In this document: in pieces, positions 30,131 through 38,480 of the stretch
Position numbering within the stretch: position 1 is the stretch's first letter
Layout of the letters: each line of letters begins with the position of its first letter
Assembly: GCA_023264155.1 (NCBI GenBank)
Contig: JALQTD010000003.1
Coordinates: 1 to 39,958 of the forward strand
Origin: Flavobacteriales bacterium
GTDB taxonomy: Bacteria; Bacteroidota; Bacteroidia; Flavobacteriales_D; Sanyastnellaceae
Direction: 5' to 3'
Length of the DNA: 39,958 nt
Notes under the pieces: generated by a model
What the model saw: the letters and a program-made list of their open reading frames with translations, nothing else
What the model was told of the DNA's origin: nothing
Database searches by the model: none
Made by a program: the position numbers and the translations under genes

Positions 30131-31191
30131 GCAGTCGCGCCTTGGCAACTCGATCCCGCACCGGCCGTGCACCCGTAACAGTGGTTCGCCACCGCCACGT
30201 AGCGGTCATTGAAAGCGGACCAATCGGTGATGTCGGCCAGGTTTTGGGCCGATGCAGCCACCGGCAGGTTCAACATCTGGTTGAAATCGCAATCAAACAA
30301 TTGCCCGTCCCACCCCACGCTCAACGTGTTCGTGCACATGACGCCCGCGACAGCCGCCGGATTGAAGCCCTCCACCAGGGTGTCCAGGTAATCCTCCAAG
30401 TTGCCACTCGCCTCGAGGTATTCGAGGTACCGCGCAATCGGCATGTTCGTGATGGCAAGCAGCTGATTGAATGCAATCCCTTCGTTATCAAGCGTCTCGC
30501 GGTATTGCTGTTCCATCGCATCCATGTGCATCGGCAAGAAGGCCCCCGCGGGATTGTGGACCAAATCCAGCACCAGCCCTTCCCCACGCCCATACCCCAC
30601 CGCCGTCAGCCGCCGCAGCGCCTCCAAGCTCTTCTCGAACACCCCCTCCCCCCGTTGCCGGTCCGTCCGGTCGGCCCGAAAAAACGGCAAGCTGCTCACC
30701 ACCCGAACCCGTTGCTCCGCAAAAAACTCCGGCAAGTCCGCATACTTGGCGTGTGCCAACAGGATGGTCAAGTTTGAACGCACAATGATTTCCAAATCCG
30801 GGTAGCGCGCACGCACGCGCCCCACAAAGCCCCGGAAATCCGGGTGCATCTCCGGCGCCCCGCCCGTGATGTCCAAGGTCGATGCGCCGCTCGGACCGAT
30901 GGCCTCCACCACGCGGTCCATCATCTCGGCAGACATCTGCTCCCGCCGATCCGGCCCTGCATCCACATGGCAATGGGCGCACACCTGGTTGCAGACGTAC
31001 CCGACATTGACTTGAAAGATCTCCACGCCGCGCGGCCGCAAGGGGGGCAGGCCGTGGGCCGCGAGCTTTTGCTGAAAATGCGGCCACGTTCCATCATCGA
31101 ATCCCGCCCGACCAAGCGCTGCGAACTGCTCCTTCGGTTCCACCAGCTTGCCCCCTCTCGCCCGCAGGGATTTGTGTGCCAATGCGGCCAT
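30127..31191 (-). CDS. arsS: arsenosugar biosynthesis radical SAM protein ArsS (TIGR04167-like), cysteine form
   Basis: CNQVCAHCHVDAGPDRREQM (CX3CX2C), DITGGAPEMHPDFR, SLPFFRADRTDRQRG, CTNTLSVGWDGQLFDCDFNQML, HCYGCTAGAGSSCQG; TGC at the variable Cys/Sec position. ATG at 31191. Confidence 0.93.
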   Translation of the reverse strand: MAALAHKSLRARGGKLVEPKEQFAALGRAGFDDGTWPHFQQKLAAHGLPPLRPRGVEIFQVNVGYVCNQVCAHCHVDAGPDRREQMSAEMMDRVVEAIGPSGASTLDITGGAPEMHPDFRGFVGRVRARYPDLEIIVRSNLTILLAHAKYADLPEFFAEQRVRVVSSLPFFRADRTDRQRGEGVFEKSLEALRRLTAVGYGRGEGLVLDLVHNPAGAFLPMHMDAMEQQYRETLDNEGIAFNQLLAITNMPIARYLEYLEASGNLEDYLDTLVEGFNPAAVAGVMCTNTLSVGWDGQLFDCDFNQMLNLPVAASAQNLADITDWSAFNDRYVAVANHCYGCTAGAGSSCQGATA

Positions 31192-31523
31192 CACATGGAC
31201 ATTTGGTCGGCCTTGCCCATCATTTGGACCCCGTGCACCAACGAGGCTCCTCCGCGGATGGCTCCGGCCACGTGCACGGCCTCCATCATGGCCTCCTTGG
31301 ATTCACCGCGACCGACCAAGTCCTGGGTGTACGCATCGATGCAATACGGGCACTGAATGGCGTGGGCCACTCCCAGCGCAATCAGGGCTTTCTCCCTGGC
31401 CGTCAGCGCCCCCTCCTCAAACACATCGCCGTACCAAGCGAAAAACTTCTCCGCCAGCGGGCCGTCCCAGTCTGCGATTTTTCCAAACCGCTTCAGGTCT
31501 TTCGGGTCATAATACGTTTTCAT
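31191..31523 (-). CDS. arsenosugar biosynthesis-associated peroxidase-like protein (CMD/AhpD-like)
   Basis: LIALGVAHAIQCPYCIDAYTQDLVGRGESKEAMMEAVHVAGAIRGGASLVHG; CPYC active-site-like motif; stop overlaps arsS start (TGATG). Confidence 0.88.
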   Translation of the reverse strand: MKTYYDPKDLKRFGKIADWDGPLAEKFFAWYGDVFEEGALTAREKALIALGVAHAIQCPYCIDAYTQDLVGRGESKEAMMEAVHVAGAIRGGASLVHGVQMMGKADQMSM

Positions 31524-31550
31524 GCGCCGAATATCGCAACTTTGCGGGCA

Positions 31551-32738
31551 ATGAACGCATTTGTTGACACCCTTCAGGGACTCCGCTCACATCCGGGCAA
31601 GATTGGCATCATCGGCGCGGGCGCCATGGGATCGGGCATCGCCCAAGTGGCCGCAGCGGCGGGAAATCAGGTGGTCCTCGTCGACGCCCAGCCCGAGGCC
31701 TTGGAACGCAGCGAACACGCCCTCGCCAAGGTCATGGCCCGTCAAGTGGAGAAAGGGCGCATGACCGCCGATGAAAGCGCCGCCTTGCAAGGCCGCATCC
31801 ACCGAACCACCGAAATGGCGGATTGTGCCCCCTGTGCGCTGGTGATTGAAGCCATCGTCGAACGGCTCGAGGTGAAGCAGCAGGTGTTTGCGGAAGTGGA
31901 AAAAGCGGTAGGCGATTCGGCCGCACTGGCCACGAACACGTCTTCGTTGGCGGTAACTGCCATTGCCAGCGCATTGCAGCGTCCCGAGCGGCTGATCGGC
32001 TTGCATTTCTTTAATCCAGCGCCGTTGATGCCGCTGGTCGAGGTGATCCCGGCGCTGCAGACCGCCCCGGGGTTGGCCGATGCGGGCGTGGCGCTGATGG
32101 CAGCGTGGGGCAAGTCCCCTGCCCTGGCAAAGGACACGCCGGGGTTCATCGTGAACCGCGTGGCGCGGCCCTTCTACGGAGAGGCCTTGCGCATGTTCGA
32201 GGAGGGCATTGCTGACATGGCGACCATCGACGAGGCCATGCGCCGGGTCGGGTTCCGCATGGGGCCATTCGAGCTGATGGATTTCATCGGAAACGACGTG
32301 AACTACGCCGTCACCGCCTCGGTCTTCGAAGCGATGTACTTTGATCCGCGTTACCGGCCTTCTCTGGTCCAAAAACGCCACGCAGAAGCCGGTTGGCTCG
32401 GCCGCAAAGCCGGTCGGGGCTACTACGATTACGCGGAGGGCGCCTCGCGGCCTGCCCCAACCGAGGACGGAGCGCTGCTCGGGCGCATTGCGGACCGGAT
32501 TTTGGCCATGCTCATCAACGAGGCGTACGACGCGGTGTTCATGCACATTTGCTCCGAGGCAGATGTGGAAACCGCGATGACGCGTGGTGTCAATTATCCG
32601 AAGGGGCTCATCGCTTGGTCGCGTGAGCGCGGGCTGAGCAAGGTCGTTGCGGACCTCGATGCGCTCGCCGCACGCTATGGCGAGGACCGTTACCGCTGCT
32701 CGCCGTTGCTGCGGTCGGCCGCCAACGACCAAGCATGA
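31551..32738 (+). CDS. 3-hydroxyacyl-CoA dehydrogenase (PaaH/Hbd-like)
   Basis: KIGIIGAGAMGSGIAQVAAAAGNQVVLVDAQPEALER...ATNTSSLAVTAIASALQRPERLIGLHFFNPAPLMPLVEVI...NRVARPFYGEALRM. Confidence 0.95.
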   Translation: MNAFVDTLQGLRSHPGKIGIIGAGAMGSGIAQVAAAAGNQVVLVDAQPEALERSEHALAKVMARQVEKGRMTADESAALQGRIHRTTEMADCAPCALVIEAIVERLEVKQQVFAEVEKAVGDSAALATNTSSLAVTAIASALQRPERLIGLHFFNPAPLMPLVEVIPALQTAPGLADAGVALMAAWGKSPALAKDTPGFIVNRVARPFYGEALRMFEEGIADMATIDEAMRRVGFRMGPFELMDFIGNDVNYAVTASVFEAMYFDPRYRPSLVQKRHAEAGWLGRKAGRGYYDYAEGASRPAPTEDGALLGRIADRILAMLINEAYDAVFMHICSEADVETAMTRGVNYPKGLIAWSRERGLSKVVADLDALAARYGEDRYRCSPLLRSAANDQA

Positions 32739-33493
32739 CGTCGGATGCCCGTCAAGGCATGGGTGCGCAGGGTTGAGCCGTCGGGCAAGGTGCGCACGAT
32801 GCCTTCAGCGGTGAGCTGATCGAGGCGCACTTCGCCGGCGGCGTGCAAAATGCTTCCCTGCGCCACGAGGAGTCCTACGTGGACCACGCGGCCGGATGGG
32901 TTGTGGAAGAACGCCCAGTCGCCGGTGGTGTGGTCGGGGAAGGCGATGGGAATGCCCAATTGGATTTGGTCTGCTGCATCGCGGTCCACGAAGGCATCCG
33001 GCTGGGTCACCCGCGCCAACACCTGCATCAACCCCGAACAATCCACCCCCAGCGCGGTCCGTCCGCCCCACTGGTAAGGCGCTCCAAGCCACGCCCGCCA
33101 CCCCGTGTCCAAAATCGGTTGCTCGATGCGCACGGGCGTGCCACACGGCGCGAACAGCTGTCCCTCCCGGGAGTGCAACCACCCGCCCGCCGGTAGCCAG
33201 CGCGATCCGCTGTCGCCCCACACCACTTGGGTGCACGCCGACCGCAGCAAATAATTCGGCTCAAAACCGGCCGCCACTTGCAACATCTTGCCGTCGCACC
33301 ACCCTTCATAGCCGTCGTGGCCGCAGCGCACCTGCACCCAATCGCGGGCGCCGTGGGCGAGCACTTCCGCCGATTCACCGATTAGCAATTGCGTGACCTG
33401 CTCGGCAGCATCCGAGGCTTCCATCCGCAACGGCACAACGGACGCCGACGCAAAAGCGACGCGGCCGATTTCCGGTTGAAACGGGCTGGCCAA
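32690..33493 (-). CDS. NlpC/P60-family (C40) peptidase with SH3-like N-terminus; probable non-ATG (TTG) start
   Basis: APYQWGGRTALGVDCSGLMQVLARVT...DWAFFHNPSGRVVHVGLLVAQGSILHAAGEVRLD. EIGRVAFASASVVPLR, expected at the N-terminus, lies upstream of the first ATG (33424). Confidence 0.8.
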   Translation of the reverse strand: MASPFQPEIGRVAFASASVVPLRMEASDAAEQVTQLLIGESAEVLAHGARDWVQVRCGHDGYEGWCDGKMLQVAAGFEPNYLLRSACTQVVWGDSGSRWLPAGGWLHSREGQLFAPCGTPVRIEQPILDTGWRAWLGAPYQWGGRTALGVDCSGLMQVLARVTQPDAFVDRDAADQIQLGIPIAFPDHTTGDWAFFHNPSGRVVHVGLLVAQGSILHAAGEVRLDQLTAEGIVRTLPDGSTLRTHALTGIRRHAWSLAADRSNGEQR

Positions 33494-33501
33494 GGAACGA
33501 T

Positions 33502-34680
33502 TTAGATGAGTTCGATGCAGATGGCCGAAGCGCCACCGCCTCCGTTGCAAATGCCGGCCGCTCCGCGCTTCAATCCCCGCTGCTTCAACGCATTGACCAA
33601 CGTCACCACGATGCGCGACCCGCTCGACCCCAAGGGATGGCCCAGCGAGACCGCGCCACCGTTGACGTTCACTTTCTCCGCGTCCAAGCCGAGCAACTTG
33701 TTGTTCGCCAAGCCCACCACAGAAAATGCTTCGTTCAGTTCCCACAAGTCCACGTCGTCGTTCGTCCAACCTGCCTTAGCGAGGGCTTTGGGGAGCGCTT
33801 TAGCGGGTGCCGTAGTGAACCACTCGGGCGCCTGTGCTGCATCGGCTGAGGCCACTACTTTGGCGATGGGGGTGAGACCGTATTGTTTGACGGCTTCCTC
33901 GGAGGCCAACACCACCGCGCTTGCACCGTCGTTCAACGTGGAGGCATTCGCGGCCGTGACCGTTCCTTCCTTGTCGAAAGCTGGGCGCAACGTGGGGATC
34001 TTTTCCATCTTCACGTTCGTGAATTCCTCGTCGCGGGAGACCACCACAGGCTCGCCACGGCGCTGCGGGACCTCAACCGGGACCACCTCGTCGTCAAAAC
34101 GACCGGCATTCCAAGCCGCCGTTGACCGCTCGTAACTGGTGACCGCGAACGCGTCTTGCTCCTCGCGCGAGAACGCCATGTCCTTGGCGCACAGTTCGGC
34201 GCAGTTGCCCATGTGCGTTGCGTTGTAGACATCGGTCAATCCGTCGAGCAGCATGCCGTCCTTTGCTTGGACGTGTCCCAATTTCACCGCGCTGCGGGAC
34301 TGCAGGTAGTGCGGGACTTGGCTCATGTTTTCCATGCCACCGGCCACCACGACATGGGCATCGCCGTTGCCGATGGCTGCTGCGCCGAGGGAGATGGCCT
34401 TCATTCCGCTCGCACAGACCTTGTTCACGGTCGTGCAGGGCACTTCGTGGGTCAGGCCAGCGCCGATGGCGGCTTGCCGGGCGGGCGCCTGGCCCAATCC
34501 GGCTTGGAGGACATTGCCCATGAACACTTCGTCGACCGCTTCAGCGGGCAATCCGGACCGGTCGAGGGCTCCGCGGATGGCCACTGCGCCGAGTTGAGGG
34601 GCGGGGACGCTGGAAAGGGCTCCGAGGAAGCTGCCCATCGGGGTGCGGGCGGCGGATACGAGGTAGACGGTCTTCGACAT
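33502..34680 (-). CDS. acetyl-CoA C-acetyltransferase (thiolase)
   Basis: TTVNKVCASGMKAISLGAAAIGNGDAHVVVAGGMENMSQVP...NVNGGAVSLGHPLGSSGSRIVVTL...AAGICNGGGGASAICIE. Confidence 0.97.
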   Translation of the reverse strand: MSKTVYLVSAARTPMGSFLGALSSVPAPQLGAVAIRGALDRSGLPAEAVDEVFMGNVLQAGLGQAPARQAAIGAGLTHEVPCTTVNKVCASGMKAISLGAAAIGNGDAHVVVAGGMENMSQVPHYLQSRSAVKLGHVQAKDGMLLDGLTDVYNATHMGNCAELCAKDMAFSREEQDAFAVTSYERSTAAWNAGRFDDEVVPVEVPQRRGEPVVVSRDEEFTNVKMEKIPTLRPAFDKEGTVTAANASTLNDGASAVVLASEEAVKQYGLTPIAKVVASADAAQAPEWFTTAPAKALPKALAKAGWTNDDVDLWELNEAFSVVGLANNKLLGLDAEKVNVNGGAVSLGHPLGSSGSRIVVTLVNALKQRGLKRGAAGICNGGGGASAICIELI

Positions 34681-34864
34681 GGGAGTTGGTTTTCGATTTG
34701 CAGGCCAAATTTAACGCCAACAGCCCCCTCGGCCACCTGATTTGGCCCATCAAACCGCCTTCCCGCGCGGGCCGCAGCATGCAAGGCGAAACGCACGCCG
34801 CATTGAAACCTTCCCCGGCCATCCTCCGTAAGCCCACCCGGTAATCATTTCAGCCCCCTGCAAC

Positions 34865-35050
34865 ATGAATCACAACGGCGTTCCGCTCGACCACGTACCC
34901 TCGGCCTTGGAGCAATACAAGTCGCTCATTCGGCACGTGCATGCGGAACCGGTCATGATGCGGCGCGCGATGCGCCTGGCCTTCAGGTCCTTGCCGCAGC
35001 AGGAGACTGTGGCTCTTCGGGACTGGATCCAGACCCACTACACGTTGTGA
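34865..35050 (+). CDS. small hypothetical protein (61 aa)
   Basis: MNHNGVPLDHVPSALEQYKSLIRHVHAEPVMMRRAMRLAFRSLPQQETVALRDWIQTHYTL; stop abuts the convergent rluA-like gene; no competing ORF. Confidence 0.5.
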   Translation: MNHNGVPLDHVPSALEQYKSLIRHVHAEPVMMRRAMRLAFRSLPQQETVALRDWIQTHYTL

Positions 35051-36103
35051 TTACGGCTTGTCGCTGAAGCGGCGCGGGGCTTGATCGGTCGGGCGATTCC
35101 GCTTCGAAGCGCTTGGGCGGTTGCGTTGTTCACCGCGTTCGGGCCGCCGCTCGCGGGTGGCGGGCTGGGCTGATTTACGCTGATCGGCTGCGAGCTCCGC
35201 TTTTGAGCGGGCGCGAGGCCCTTTTCCCCCCTTCATCAGGTTTAGGAATTCGCGGGGAACGCGGGTTTTGGCCTCCACTTGCTCGCCGTTTGGCCCCTCT
35301 ACCACTGCGCGGTACAAATGTAGACCACTGCGATCCAACGGATTCGGAGCCGACTCGCCCTTACCGATGATCATGCACTGGGCGCGGCGCAATCCGCTCA
35401 TCAGCGCGGGAATGTCCTCGAATCCTACCTCGAACTTGAGCATCGTGTGCGTTGTCGTAGCCCGCATGGTGCGATAAGGGTACGCCACACGTTCCCGCTT
35501 TTTACTGCCCTCCACATCGCGAAAGGCGAACACCTCGTCGTCGGCCGGCAAATGGCCTTCCACCACCACATAGAGTCCCTGCTCGAAGCGTTTCCAATGG
35601 GTTTGCAAGTGAACGCGCCATTGCAAATCCTTGGCAATAAAGCAGATACCAGATGATTCCTTTTCGATGCGGTTGACGAAATGCACGTCGGTGCATTCAG
35701 GGCGCGCTTGGGCCATCCAATCCTTCATCCGCGTGTAGGACGTCTTCACCTTTGGATTGGGCGAAGCGAAGACCCAGCCTGCAGGTTTGATGTAGGCCAA
35801 AAGAAAATCGTCTTCGTAAACCACCTCAAACGGGGCAGGTGCGTTGAGCGGCGACTTCGAAGCTCCGCCCAATTGAAAGTCCTTCACGGCTGGTTTCAGA
35901 GGGGACTCCTTCTCCTTGCCGGCGTCGTATACAACGGCATCACCGGCCTTCAATTCGGATGACGGGATGCGAATCACCTCTCCGTTTACGGTTACGAACC
36001 CGCCTTTGATGGCCTTCCGCGCGCGGGTGTTCGTGGGCAATCCGCCTTGCCCTACCAACGCTTCGAGCAGCGTAGTGGGCGCGGACACTTTCATATTGAT
36101 CAT
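35051..36103 (-). CDS. RluA-family pseudouridine synthase with S4 domain
   Basis: S4-like RKAIKGGFVTVNGEVIRIPSSELKAGD; HFVNRIEKESSGICFIAKDLQWRVHLQTHWK. Confidence 0.88.
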   Translation of the reverse strand: MINMKVSAPTTLLEALVGQGGLPTNTRARKAIKGGFVTVNGEVIRIPSSELKAGDAVVYDAGKEKESPLKPAVKDFQLGGASKSPLNAPAPFEVVYEDDFLLAYIKPAGWVFASPNPKVKTSYTRMKDWMAQARPECTDVHFVNRIEKESSGICFIAKDLQWRVHLQTHWKRFEQGLYVVVEGHLPADDEVFAFRDVEGSKKRERVAYPYRTMRATTTHTMLKFEVGFEDIPALMSGLRRAQCMIIGKGESAPNPLDRSGLHLYRAVVEGPNGEQVEAKTRVPREFLNLMKGGKGPRARSKAELAADQRKSAQPATRERRPERGEQRNRPSASKRNRPTDQAPRRFSDKP

Positions 36104-36107
36104 GGCG

Positions 36108-36115
36108 CAAAGGTA
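36108..36115 (-). promoter_or_regulatory. -7 box (TACCTTTG) for rluA-like gene
   Basis: Exact TAnnTTTG on the minus strand, 4 nt before ATG at 36103. Confidence 0.65.
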
Positions 36116-36139
36116 CGGGGAACGTGTATTGAACCGGAA

Positions 36140-36180
36140 GTCGAAAGAAAACGCCCCTTGGGGGTGCGTTTTCCTTCGAC
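36140..36180. other. long terminator-like hairpin in a divergent intergenic region
   Basis: GTCGAAAGAAAACGCCCCTTGGGGGTGCGTTTTCCTTCGAC; about 17 pairs with 2 mismatches, flanked by AACCGG (36132-36137) / CCGGTT (36187-36192). Confidence 0.75.
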
Positions 36181-36198
36181 TCTAAACCGGTTAAATAT

Positions 36199-36212
36199 CC
36201 CGCCGAAGCGGG
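36199..36212 (-). other. UUCG-tetraloop hairpin on minus strand
   Basis: Minus strand CCCGC-TTCG-GCGGG followed by ATATTTAA. Confidence 0.65.
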
Positions 36213-36338
36213 AAGCAAGCGTTGCGTATACGCTCAATTCTCCCATGAACGAAGTTGCTGCAAAACCCCGGACGTTTTCAACAGGAAACGAACACGTTTT
36301 TAACGCGTTTTGAACAACTGCCCTTGCCCCAAAGGCAA

Positions 36339-36346
36339 TACCTTCG
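36339..36346 (+). promoter_or_regulatory. -7-like box (TACCTTCG) for mscS-like gene
   Basis: TAnnTTTG with one mismatch, 4 nt (TGAC) before ATG at 36351; same TGAC spacer as at 4546-4549. Confidence 0.5.
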
Positions 36347-36350
36347 TGAC

Positions 36351-37604
36351 ATGACGGAAGAACTCGCACCTTGGATTTTGCGTTTGCTGCAGGAATTCAA
36401 TTTGTTAAGACCCGAGACCAACCACGGATTGGGCCTGTTTTTGCTGGGGATGGGATTTATTGTCGTGGCCTTGATCATGTGGCGCGTTTCGAGGTGGATT
36501 TTGGATAAGGTCTTGCACGGATTGGCGCGCCGCACCAAGGCCACCTGGGACGATCAGTTGCTGAACCGCCCCCTCCTTTCCCGGCTTTCCTTCTTCATCC
36601 CGCTCGCCATCTTGAATGTCGCTCAGGAGCTGTTGCTCCCGTTGCACCCGGGGACCCAAGAATTCATAGGAAGGGGATTGGATTTGGCCGTGATTGTGAA
36701 CATGCTGCTCGTGGGATTTGCATTGGCCAACGGCATCGAGGACCTGTTGAGCGGGATCCGCCAGTTGCGTGACAAGCCCATTTCGAGCTACATCCAATTG
36801 AGCAAAATTGCCGCCTCGGTCCTTGCGGGCATTGCCATCATCGCCTTGCTCATCGGCCAGGACATCGGCGTGGTCATCGGTGGACTTGGCGCAGCGACGG
36901 CAATCATCTTGTTGGTTTTCCGGGATGCATTGCTCGGCTTGACGGCGAGCGTGCAGCTCAGCTCTGGAGATTTGGTCCGCATCGGTGACTGGGTGCAAAT
37001 CGACAAATACGGCGCGGACGGGGACGTGGTCGAAATCAACCTCACCACCGTCAAAGTGCGCAACTGGGACATGACATTCACGGTCGTGCCGACCTACGCC
37101 CTCATTTCGGAGAGCTTCAAGAACTGGCGGGGCATGAGCGAGTCTGGGGGACGCCGCATCAAGCGCTCGATCACCTTGCGCGCCTCGAGTGTTCGGTTCG
37201 CAGACAGCGCTTTGCTCGAGCGAATGGAAGGCATCCAAGTCCTCGCCCCGTGGTTGCGCGAGCGGACCAAAGAAATCGCTGACGCCAATGCTGCCAACCA
37301 AGCTCGCACCGACGTGGAAGTGAATGGGAGGCGGCTGACCAACATCGGTTTGTTCCGCAACTACACCGAACGCTACCTCCGCAACCACCCGGGCATCAAC
37401 CAAGAAATGACCTTGCTGGTGCGCCACTTGCAGCCCACAGGCGAAGGCGTACCGGTTGAATTTTATTGCTTCTCCAAGGACAAGGCGTGGGATGCGTACG
37501 AATCGTTGATGGCCGACATCCTCGACCACTTGCTCGCCGCCGCCCCTTACTTCGGACTGGAAGTGTTCGAATGGCGCATGGCCACTCCCACCCCTGCAAG
37601 GTGA
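36351..37604 (+). CDS. mechanosensitive ion channel (MscS family)
   Basis: VLAGIAIIALLIGQDIGVVIGGLGAATAIILLVFRDALLGLTASVQLSSGDLVRIGDWVQIDKYGADGDVVEINLTTVKVRNWDMTFTVVPTYALIS. Start MTEELAPWIL preferred to the longer ORF at 36255. Confidence 0.93.
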   Translation: MTEELAPWILRLLQEFNLLRPETNHGLGLFLLGMGFIVVALIMWRVSRWILDKVLHGLARRTKATWDDQLLNRPLLSRLSFFIPLAILNVAQELLLPLHPGTQEFIGRGLDLAVIVNMLLVGFALANGIEDLLSGIRQLRDKPISSYIQLSKIAASVLAGIAIIALLIGQDIGVVIGGLGAATAIILLVFRDALLGLTASVQLSSGDLVRIGDWVQIDKYGADGDVVEINLTTVKVRNWDMTFTVVPTYALISESFKNWRGMSESGGRRIKRSITLRASSVRFADSALLERMEGIQVLAPWLRERTKEIADANAANQARTDVEVNGRRLTNIGLFRNYTERYLRNHPGINQEMTLLVRHLQPTGEGVPVEFYCFSKDKAWDAYESLMADILDHLLAAAPYFGLEVFEWRMATPTPAR

Positions 37605-37605
37605 C

Positions 37606-38340
37606 TCAGTCCTCGGCCTCCGGGGTGGACGAACTCATCGTGTGAAAGACGTTCTGCACGTCGTCATCCCCTTCGAGGCGCTCGAGCAACTTTTCCACTT
37701 CTGCTGTGGCCTCCGGATCGAGTTCCTTCGTCGTCGTGGGAATGCGGTCGAGGCCGGATTCGATGATTTCGCGGCCGTCCTCTTCGAGTTTCTTTTGCAG
37801 GGAACCAAACGATTCGAACGGCCCGTAAATCATGATGGTCTCGCCATCTTGTCCAACATCCTCCGCCCCGTAATCAATTAATTCCAGCTCCAATTCTTCG
37901 ACATCGAGCCCTGCTCCGTTGATTTTGAAGAAGCAAACGTGGTCGAACATGAACTCGACGCTGCCCGTCGTGCCGAGGCTCCCATTGTACTTGTTGAAGT
38001 AGCTGCGGACGTTGGCCACCGTCCGGTTGTTGTTGTCCGTAGCGGTTTCTACGAAAACGGCAATGCCGTGTGGACCGTAGCCCTCAAACGTGACCTGCTT
38101 GTAGTCGGAAGTGTCCTTGTCCGTGGCCTTTTTGATGGCCCGTTCGACGTTGTCCTTCGGCATGTTGGCCGCGCGGCAGTTTTGCAAAACGGCCCGCAGC
38201 CGGGGGTTCATTTCAGGATCCGCGCTGTTGCCTTCGCGGATGGCGATGATGATGTCCTTGTTCAACCGAGCGAAGGTCTTGGCCATGGCCGCCCACCGCT
38301 TGAACTTGCGTTCTTTCCTGAATTCAAATGCTCTTCCCAT
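37606..38340 (-). CDS. YebC/PmpR-family regulatory protein
   Basis: MGRAFEFRKERKFKRWAAMAKTFARLNKDIIIAIREG...NCRAANMPKDNVERAIKKA...YEGYGPHGIAV-like FEGYGPHGIAVFVETATDNNNRTVANVR. Confidence 0.95.
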   Translation of the reverse strand: MGRAFEFRKERKFKRWAAMAKTFARLNKDIIIAIREGNSADPEMNPRLRAVLQNCRAANMPKDNVERAIKKATDKDTSDYKQVTFEGYGPHGIAVFVETATDNNNRTVANVRSYFNKYNGSLGTTGSVEFMFDHVCFFKINGAGLDVEELELELIDYGAEDVGQDGETIMIYGPFESFGSLQKKLEEDGREIIESGLDRIPTTTKELDPEATAEVEKLLERLEGDDDVQNVFHTMSSSTPEAED

Positions 38341-38480
38341 AACTTCTTCGTTGGCGCGAATATCGTCCCTTTTCTTCGCTCATCCCAAAACCCGGCAGTC
38401 GATTGTTCATGTCAGCTTTCTTGGAAGAGAAAATGCGTTAATTTGCCAAGGTCAATCCGTTCAGGGACGTAAACAAATTC

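Noticed and set aside
31587-32732. 381-aa ORF antisense to 3-hydroxyacyl-CoA dehydrogenase
   Set aside because: Opposite-strand shadow of a well-supported dehydrogenase; no recognisable motif.
36405-37529. 374-aa ORF antisense to the MscS channel
   Set aside because: Opposite-strand shadow; Asp/Gln/His-rich without domain pattern, while the + strand has a clear MscS signature.
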